64,000 bases of DNA from Ceratothoa steindachneri (lineage: Eukaryota; Arthropoda; Malacostraca; Isopoda; Cymothoidae), in the NCBI GenBank assembly GCA_963969495.1, contig OZ018324.1, positions 163,192,495 through 163,256,494 on the forward strand, given 5' to 3'. Both the position numbers and the translations under genes were made by a program. Positions 55,923 through 64,000 of the stretch are shown in pieces; position 1 is the stretch's first letter; each line of letters starts with the position of its first letter. The notes beneath the pieces were generated by a model. That model was not told where the DNA came from and did not search any database. It worked only from the letters and a program-made list of their open reading frames with translations.

Positions 55923-57715
55923 ATGCCCAATGATGAAAAAACAAATTCTCTTCCTCAATTTCCCCCTGTCCATCATCGGAGCCACCCTCGGGCAGCTCCA
56001 CAGATAAAATGGTGGTCCTTTTTCCCCTATGCTTGAGCAGGGGACCCTCCAAATTTCTCGAACCGGAGGGGAGGCTTACTCCTCTCCTTCGCCTTCGGGT
56101 GTAGGGGACTCCCCCTTACCCCCTTGTCTGGAGGTGCCTTCGGGCACCTCCCTCTTTCCAGCGCCAGTCACCCGTTTACTCTCCAAGGGGACTGCCAAGA
56201 AAGCCAGCAGGCAGCCCATAGCCGACCGCTCCCCATTCAAGCGGCTCGGTAGTGCAAACCCCCTTAAGCGAAAGAAGGAAGCCAGGCCCCTTCGGTCGCT
56301 CCCCTCAACAGACCTGCTGGCTAGAATTTTAAACCTAGCGGGGGTCAAGCCTTGTGACTCCCGAGACATGACTAATGACGATGCTGCCAATAGGACCTGT
56401 GATGTCCTGGGGGGGATGGATGGCCAACTGGAGGCCATCCAGCCTCAGGCGTCAGGGCCTTCCATGGGAGCGAATCCTGGCTCGGCCCCAAGCACCGAAC
56501 TCGAGTCCTCCACTATGCAAGGTCCTCCTCAAACGGCCTGGGTTTACAAGGCAGTACAAGGAGGGAAGTGATCTCCTCCGACCGGTGCTCCTGCGACTGC
56601 CAGGAAATTCTCCTCTCCTAAAAAAAAAAAAGAATAAAAAGACTTGGGGGCTCATCTCAATCCGCGGGGCCTACGGGAACGGATGGGTCTGGTGCTTCGG
56701 TGAGTGACCAAGCCAAGATTGGCACATCCGGCCCCTCTGCCCCCAAAGGTGCGGAGCCCCTGACTAAGACCAAAAGGGAGCAGGGCGGAGCCTCGATGAC
56801 ATCGGGGCCCCTCATTCAGAGGTTACCTGGCGTTTTCGAACGCGCTGGCTTCAAACGGTTCCTCGTTATTCGCTCGACTGATGGCACCATGTTGGCCAAG
56901 GGCAACATGATCTATAAGAGGAAAGTATTAGCGAGTATAATTAGTAGAGAGCCGAAGGTGAACCGTTTCTCGAACGGGAGCCTTCTGGCAAATGCGGTGG
57001 ATCCCTCCGAGGCGGCCAAGATTAGTACTCTTCGGACACTTGATGGCACCCAGGTGAGTGTGACGCCGCACTCTACTATGAACTTCGTGAAAGGAGTAGT
57101 TTATGCGAATGAACTCGTTGACTACTCCATTGAGGACATCACCCTAGAGCTGGCCGACCATGGGGCGGTCAAGGTCGAACGTGTGATGTGAAAACAGGGA
57201 GGGGCCTCCAGACCCACCCCTACACTCTTCGTCACGTTCGACTGTGACCAGCTCCCTGAGTCGATGCGTGCCAGATTGTACAGCTACCGTGTGAAGGCAT
57301 TCATGTAGACGTGCAAAGTCTGGGTCACACGAAATATGTTTAAATTGCTCCAAGGCTTCATACGATAACACCAAATCGTGTGTGGCCAAGTGTCTCAATT
57401 GCGGAGGGCCGCACCCCGCTTCTTCGAAGCAATTTGGTGCATATCTCCTTGATAAAGAAATCCTGGCCGTTCAGGCCCAGGATCGACTCTCATTCAGCGA
57501 GGCTAAGGACTTGGTCCTGGCGCGCCCGGCTCTGCCTGGGACGTCTTACGCCCCAATGGTTAGAAAGACACCATCTGCTCCTGACCCATCTAGGCCAACG
57601 AGCACGGTTGTTTCTGTGCTCATTCGAAGCCCTTCTGCGGGTTTTACTCAACCCTGGTGCTGTCCTGGTAAAGCTGGCGGCACAAAGGTCTGGTGTGAAT
57701 ATTCCTTCAATGGAA
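55923..57715 (+). pseudogene. ORF1 of copy F
   Basis: ATG at 55923 (MPNDEK); the homologous downstream frame (from 56029) is again offset by +1. Segments are 56029-56571, 56700-57191 and 57382-57807. The conserved central domain (SGPLIQRLPGVFERAGFKRF) is present. The first zinc knuckle is deleted and the second is disrupted, leaving only the third (CLNCGGPHPASSKQF, with the last Cys changed to Phe). Dead. Confidence 0.8.
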
Positions 57716-60700
57716 TTGCCGTGGACTTCAGGCCAACTGGGAGGAGCTGTGAAGGCTCGTCTCGTCCTGTTCCCCGTAAGCTATTTTTCTGCAGGAGACC
57801 ATGCTAGGCGCGTGCCCCCTACCCGCTCACCCGGGGTATAAGGGTTTTGCGACTCCACCACCACGAGATTGGGGTTGGGCTGGGGGATGCGCGGTTTACA
57901 CCCGGCATGATGTCTCCGTTCTTCTTTTCACTTTAGATGCCTGTTTTCAGGCAGTGGCTGTGCTACTTCAACTGGATAGGAGGTATACTATTATTTCTGC
58001 GTACATTCCACCGTCAGCTGACTTTGACGCGGGGGACTTACGCCACATTGTGGCACGGTTACCGAGGCCCTTTCTCTTGCTTGTAGATCTGAACGGCAGA
58101 CATTCTCTCTGGGGAGAGAGGATGTCTCTCCTGATCTGATCGAAGAGCTTGAGATAGGTGTCCTAAATGTTGATGAGTTTACTCATCACTGTCTGAGAAC
58201 CGGTTCATTTTTCTGCCTCGATATATCTTTGTGCTCTCCAGATGTATAGCATTATTTTAATTGAGGGGTGGTCGATGACCTCCATAGTAGCGATCACTTT
58301 CCCATTCAAATATCATTTTCTGGGCCGCTGCCACTCGAGAGCCCGCCCCGATGGTGCTTAGCGCGGGCGCGGTGGTCTGCATTTCATGAAATGACTGAAT
58401 TGTATGTGTCAGTCGAGGAGTTTGGGTCGGTAGATAAGGCTGTTGAGTTCTTCTCCAGCAACCTCATCGCCGTGGGCCTAACTATATTCCTAGAAGGTCT
58501 GACCATTTTTTACACCGACTGCTCCCGTGATGGTGAATCGAGTGTGAGACGGCCACCAAACACACAAGCGTTATGCCTACATGCGCTATGAGCGCCGCCC
58601 GAACGACTTCACTGTCATTGAATTTCGTCGAGCTAGGGACGCCCGCCGCTCTTCTTGGCGGGCATACGTATCTTCACTTAACGGGAAGACCTATCTAGCA
58701 TAGGTGTGGAAGCGAGCGAAAAGGATTCAGAGCAAGTACTCGCAAGGCCCCCATCCTCCCTCCTCCTCCCTTTCTCCAAGAGAATGGGACCGCAATCCTG
58801 GACCCCGCATCCGTGGCGGAATCCTTCGCGACCGCTTTCTCCGCATTCTCTAGCCGAGAGCTGCTCTGCCAGCATTAAATGCTCGTCGTGATGTTGCGGA
58901 AGTCCGCGGACTGGACTTTACCTCCAGAGGCGGAGAACCCTTCAACGACAGGTTTACTCTGAATGGGTTGCGTTCCACTATTGCTTCGTGCGGGGACACC
59001 GCTCCTGGTTCAGATGATATCCCGTACACCATACTTCGACACCTGGGTGAGCGAGGCCTGCCATTTCTGTTAGATTTGTTCAACAGTATCTGGGTAGAGG
59101 GTATCTCCCCAGATTATTGGCGAATCACTAATGTGCTCGCTTTGCGCACACCGGGGAGAGATCACTCTACCCCGGCCTGTTTTCGCCCAATTTCTTTAAC
59201 CTCCTGCGTGTGCAAGTTGATGGAGAAATTGGGAAATGTTTGATTAGCCTTTTTTGTGCACAGCGGAGGCCATCTGTCTTCTTCACAGTGCGGCTCTCGC
59301 TAGTTCCACTCCACGTCGGATGCTCTGCTCCGACTGGAAAATGCCGTCTGCGAGGCCTTCCATCATAGACAGCACTAGGCCATAGTGTTTTTCGATCTGG
59401 AGAAGGCCTATAATACCGCATGGCAATACGGTATCATGGAGACACTCCACACGATTGGGGCGAGGGGACGCCTCCCAGTCTTTATATCTGAATTTTTGCG
59501 AAATCGTCGATTCCGCGTACGGGTGGGGGGAGCCATCTCCGGCCCAAAGGAGCAGGAAGAGGGTGTCCCGCAGGGAAGTGTCCTCAGTGTTGCATTCTTT
59601 GCCCTGAGCATCAACAGCATCACCTCGGTGCTGCCGGAAGATGTTCTCGCTGTGCTCTACGTGGACGACCTTTCGATCTCTTTTGCCGGGGCCAAATGCC
59701 AACTCTGGAGCGTCGACTCTAACAGGCATTGAACCGCGTCTTTTGCTATGCCAAAGCACACAGGCTTCTGTTTTCAATGGCCCAGACTAAGTTGCTGCAC
59801 CTCTGCCGCCATTCACGGTTCCACCCTGACACAGACTTGTTTCTAAATAGGGTGCGCCTGGAAGTGGTGGGCTCGTACCGTTTCCTTAGTCTTGTATTTG
59901 GCCGACGCCTCGTCTGGGCGGCTCATATTTGCAGTGTTAGGATCTCTTGTATCCGCGCCATGGAAATTCTTCGTTCTGTTGCGTTTAGCCCCTGAGGCGA
60001 TGAAAAGTCTACTGCCTTACTTTTCTATCGATCCTTTGTTGGTTCGAAGCTCTACTACGCATGCGAGTTTTATGCATCTGCAGTCGAGCGTGTATTGTGG
60101 AAGGTGGACTCGATCCACCACACAAGCATTCTCCTGGTGAGCGGTGCGTTCCGCACTTCCCCCATTGTGAGCTTACTTGTTAATGCTGGCGAGATGCCCC
60201 TCACTCTGCGCCGTGAACCGTGCATTATTCGCCTGTACGCGCGAGCCCGGCGCCTCTCTCAATCGCCAACAGCTCTCATCTCATCCGCAGCAGATCTCGA
60301 TGGTGCCTATGCCGCCGAGAGACGCCAGTCATACGCTACGACCTTTGGATTTACGGCTAGGAAACTCCTTTGAGAGCTAGGTTTAGCTCTTGGGCCGGTA
60401 TCGTCCCTGGTTCAAGCTAGGACGCCACCATGGATGATACCACCTTTGTTTTTTTTGCCCCGCCCTTCTCCCCCCCTCCCTCCGGTTCTACAGCGCCGGG
60501 AGTATTGTGTTCGGGCTTTAGCCTTTTTGGAGCCCAATTCGTGTCACACTGGAATTGTACCAGTGTATACCGATGGCTCCAATTCCCAAGAGGATTTGGA
60601 GCCGTGTCCCCTTTGTTTGGAGTCAGTGGGGCTAGGCCATACGCTGCGTCTGTCTTCACGGCCAAGCAGGTTGCAATACACCGCTCTGTACGGGAGATAA

Positions 60701-61345
60701 TGCGACGTGCCCGGTTCGGAGACCAGATTGTGATTTATATCGACTCACAAAGCGCCCTGAGTGCTCTCGGGGCATTGGAATCTCCGCATCCCCTGGTTCG
60801 CGATATCCGTGACACTACGGTTTTGGCGAGCCGGGCGGATGTCGAGATTATCTTCTGTTGGGTTCTTGGACATGCAGGAATTGCGGGGAATGAGCACGCC
60901 GATGAGGTGCCAAAGAATGCACGAGGATTGGTCGACCAGACCAGCGTTTCGCTCTTCCTCACATCGATTACATGGCAGGAATACGGGCTGCCCTCCGGAC
61001 TGCTTGGCAAAGAAGATGGGAGACGGTCGAGGGGTACTTAAAGTTACGTGCCATAGCGCCGCAACGGTTCCCATGGACCTACCCCCCAATGCTGCGACGG
61101 CTCCATGTTGTTTTCCCTCCTCTTCGAATTGGACACACTCGCGAGAGACACCTTCATTTGATAGAGCGCTCGCTTGTGTCTTATTGCGACGACTCCGTTG
61201 TACTCCAGAATGTTCAGCACATTCTTTTTGAATGTCTCAGTCTGTGTGATCTTCGCACACGTTACCTCTCTCTGCACCGGGACGAGCGTGGTTGCTACCG
61301 CTTGTCCCTTATACTCGGGACGAGTTCGTGCACACAGACTTGTGG
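57716..61345 (+). pseudogene. ORF2 of copy F
   Basis: It reads in pieces: endonuclease (57801-58139, ending in VDLNGRHSLWG), RT (58968-59243 and 59385-59732, with FFDLEKAYN, GVPQGSVLS and YVDD), and RNase H (60430-61041, with TDGSN, YIDSQSALSAL and GNEHAD). Unlike copies A and D it keeps Asp in the fourth RNase H position (GNEHAD), while the third motif reads YIDSQ. Numerous stops and frameshifts prevent expression. Confidence 0.85.
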
Positions 61346-61505
61346 ACTATACGGCTTTTTAGAGGAGGCTGGCCTCCTCCTCTTTATTTTACCTTTTGTT
61401 TTGTTTTTTCTTTGTACGTCGCATGTTCCTTGTTGTTATTTTGTTAGCCTTTGTCCTTTTTATCGTTGTTATTTGTTATTTACATGTTATTTCTTTTTTA
61501 ATATG

Positions 61506-61560
61506 GCCTAATAGTAGGCTGTGTTGTGTATGGTGACTTATGACCAAGTAGGCAGTCGCC
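61506..61560 (+). promoter_or_regulatory. Two 3'-terminal hairpins of copy F
   Basis: GCCTA (61506-61510) pairs with TAGGC (61515-61519). GGTGACT (61532-61538) pairs with AGTCGCC (61554-61560) with one G-U wobble. The structure is kept although the intervening bases differ from A and D. Confidence 0.65.
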
Positions 61561-61587
61561 AGATAGGTTCCCAAAATGAAAAAAAAA

Positions 61588-64000
61588 TGCTCTTTCATAA
61601 TAATAATAATAATTTCTTACCAAGGAAAAACTAGCGCAGGAGATAAATTTGATGGGGTGATTTAAATCATCTAACGATTTTGAAGATGTTTGATGAAGCA
61701 CTGGATGTGGAAACGAAATATATTTTCGGTAGAATGATTTCTTTCCGCTCTTTATTTTGAGAGAAATCTAGTCTACAACAATGAGGAACTTTCCATTGTA
61801 TTCTTTTATAATTTCAAATCCTATGATCTCGGTAATCCTGACATTTTTAGGGAACATGGATTCATTTTTAATGTAATATATTGTCCCTGGTTGATATCGC
61901 TTGTTCAGTAAAGTGAATGGAAGGAGAGGCGGGATTAATGATTGGTTTGACTCATAGTTGGGTTTACGAATGGTATGAAATAGCCACCATGCGATCTATT
62001 CCATCATAATGGTTTGGATTAGGAACGAGCTCTTTAATGCAGTCACGACATCTGTATCGGGCTAATGCAAAGAGGAGAAGTGAATTCAACTAATCTGATT
62101 TAGGTACTATGCATTACGCAATTCTTTATGCTTCACCATCTACTCCCATTTATATATGCGGTCGTCGTAGCTGGTATCTGCCAAGCCTTTCTACATAGTT
62201 TTCATCCCTCGGTTCGTTTTCTATTAGAGCTACCTTCGCGCTATCCCCCCGCACATCCAATTTCATCCATTTTTTTTCTCATATACTCCTCATTTCTACT
62301 CATGTATGACTATACCATTGGAAGGTTCTCTTCTACATTTTATAATTACTGCCACACTTACACTCCCTTTTGTATGTTCATTCCTGAATTTCTCAGATAT
62401 TTGAGGATATCTTAACCAGAGGCATTAGCAGTAGAAGGTAGGTCGCATCTGATTACATAATTCCTCTTCAATATATAATCAGTACAGTATCAAATTTAAG
62501 TTTTTGGATTTCTATTTCTGGATTTCAAGTGAAAGTGGACAGGTTTTAGACTTGAATTGCCCAAGAATTGCAGTTGCAAGGTTTTATTCAGTATTGTTTG
62601 GGGTTTAAAATTGAAAATCTTAATTCTTAATTTAAGAAATGAAGTTACCGCTATCCAAACCACAAATTAGCAAGTAATTTTAAATTATAACACTAAAAAT
62701 GGCTGAAGATGGCATGAATTATTCATTTGATTAATATGACATTTTATTAAATTTATGGCAACTTACCCAGTCGCGGGATAATAATAATATCACCATATTG
62801 TCAGCTCTGCCTCGAATAAGTGGATTGATTACGACCCTATGGGAAAAGGAATGAGGATACCCTCTATTTTAAAATAATACCATGAATAAATTAAAACTCC
62901 TTTAGATTTGCTATCATCGAACGACCTTAAAACAGTGAAATGGTGTACCTCTTTTGAATGTGTGTAATGAGTTGTAGTACAGGATGATCTGAAACGTGTG
63001 GGGAAGTTTCTAACGTACCACAAAAAAGGTAGATTCGACATAGTTGAGAGGATAGTTGGCGACAGTTTGGTGCGCCCTGGGCGAACCAACCTCTTTGGCG
63101 CACCCTTTGAACGGTTTCTTCCCTCCCTTCTCAACAAACAGCCTGGAACAACTAATTAGTAATATTATTAATAGTAGTAGTAGTATTTTCAAGCATTATT
63201 ATTATTATTATGAACAATAACATAAATTATTGCTTAGCCGTTTAACACGACAAAAATATATTCCTAAATACTAAATAAGTACACAAACTATATACAATAA
63301 TAACCCTAAATAAAAAATAAAGCAACAAGGATATAAAAATATATGAATATAAAGAGTGATTCAATGTGCTAAATTACACAACTTTCTTTTACAAATAGAA
63401 TATCAAATTCTTCGAAGAGAACCTAATTTCCCCGGGCAATCCATGCCACTCTGGGCGGTTGCCTATATTGCTCATACCTAAATCCACTCCTGGTTGGCGA
63501 TACAGGTAAAGCAAAAGAGTGTGTGATTTGAGAAAGGCTAATCTGCTATGGTGGTATGGTAAAACTAAATTTCGTGACAAGAGTTAAGCGACTTGTAATA
63601 ATTGTAGATCAACCCAGGGCTGAAAAAATGCTAAAAGATTTGTAAATTGAGCCAGTGCTGATAGAAATGCTAAGAATAGTTGTACAGTATCGTCCCAAGC
63701 TAGAGAACATAATACAAAATCTACATTTTCTTAAAAATACTCGTTTAATTTCCAAGTTTCATTTTATAGAACAGCAAATAAAAAGGGCTATGAGGAGAGT
63801 AATGTGAATTTGAAGAAAGGATGCTTGCCAAACTAGAGAACGATAATTTCTTACGTTCAGTTTACATGTAAAAACTCGTAACATATATAGATGTGTGTGT
63901 TTTGTGAATAAGGGGGGAGGGGCGGTGTCAGCACTGTCCTACGTGCATTTTAGACTGATAAGATAAGAAGAAAAGGTGTGAGAGAGTAAATGGCTAGAGC
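61588..64000. other. AT-rich sequence, nothing recognised
   Basis: It begins with a short (ATA)n tract after copy F (about 61600-61612). No reading frame longer than about 100 codons and no domain is seen. Short runs of TAT/TAG repeats occur near 63160-63215, and a GT-rich patch lies near 63890-63900. I see no RNA gene. Confidence 0.45.

Larger units (their letters stand above)
55389..61587 (+). mobile_element. I-like LINE copy F, full length but old
   Basis: It begins CCCCCGTAAGGGGCGAAGCG and ends after the two 3' hairpins with a short A tract (61579-61587), which is followed by TGCTCTTTC and (ATA)n. Leader, ORF1, ORF2 and 3' UTR are all recognisable, but with many stops, substitutions and two sizeable deletions: part of the first zinc knuckle (near 57300) and the ORF1-ORF2 junction (near 57690). 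No convincing TSD is found. It is the most divergent near-full copy and serves as an outgroup for copies A and D. Confidence 0.85.

Noticed and set aside
61579..61615. Target-site duplication for copy F
   Set aside because: Bases after the A tract (TGCTCTTTC) do not match those before the 5' end (GGGACACAATA), so no TSD can be claimed.

Overview
The window looks like heterochromatin-like or repeat-dense intergenic DNA from an animal, most plausibly an arthropod (perhaps a crustacean). I found no convincing single-copy host gene, no operon-like layout and no bacterial signals. Almost everything that can be named is a transposable element, mostly nested inside another one. The organism call rests on the element types (I-superfamily LINEs with RNase H, Ty3/Gypsy elements, mariner, pogo/Tigger and hAT-like elements, long TA microsatellites) and is inference.

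Layout. 1-13046 is AT-rich sequence with a CR1-like LINE fossil (4735-5945), a weaker RT fossil (about 6960-7340) and a degenerate tandem repeat (3291-3730). 13060-19772 is I-like LINE copy A, full length but broken, with a 13-bp target-site duplication (TSD). 19786-24947 is a 3'-truncated Ty3/Gypsy element (Gypsy-1); its gag holds a MITE (21137-22518), which itself holds a deleted mariner (21341-22239). 24948-36080 is a stack of the same I-like family: truncated copy B, then copy C, then intact copy D (28926-35851), which is inserted in copy C with a 13-bp TSD. 36262-38316 is a hAT-like fossil containing a tRNA-derived SINE and an antisense Gypsy-2 LTR fragment. 38317-43436 holds fragments H, G and E of divergent I-like elements plus a hAT-type MITE. 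44441-54859 is a complete Ty3/Gypsy element (Gypsy-2) with both LTRs and a 6-bp TSD, itself interrupted by a hAT-like MITE and a 2.85-kb pogo/Tigger-like element. 55389-61587 is an old I-like copy F inserted in a zinc-knuckle gag remnant. 61588-64000 holds nothing recognisable.

The most interesting object is the I-like LINE family. Copy D keeps a 1257-codon ORF2 (endonuclease, reverse transcriptase, RNase H, zinc finger) and a long ORF1 with three CCHC knuckles, so it may be recently active. Comparing its copies suggests undescribed RNA architecture: a CCCC-GTAA-GGGG hairpin at the 5' end, a 13-bp leader hairpin with a covarying base pair, a second leader stem with a covarying pair, and two hairpins just before the poly(A). 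ORF2 overlaps ORF1 in the -1 frame and has no ATG before its endonuclease domain. The fourth RNase H carboxylate is absent in copies A and D but present in copy F.
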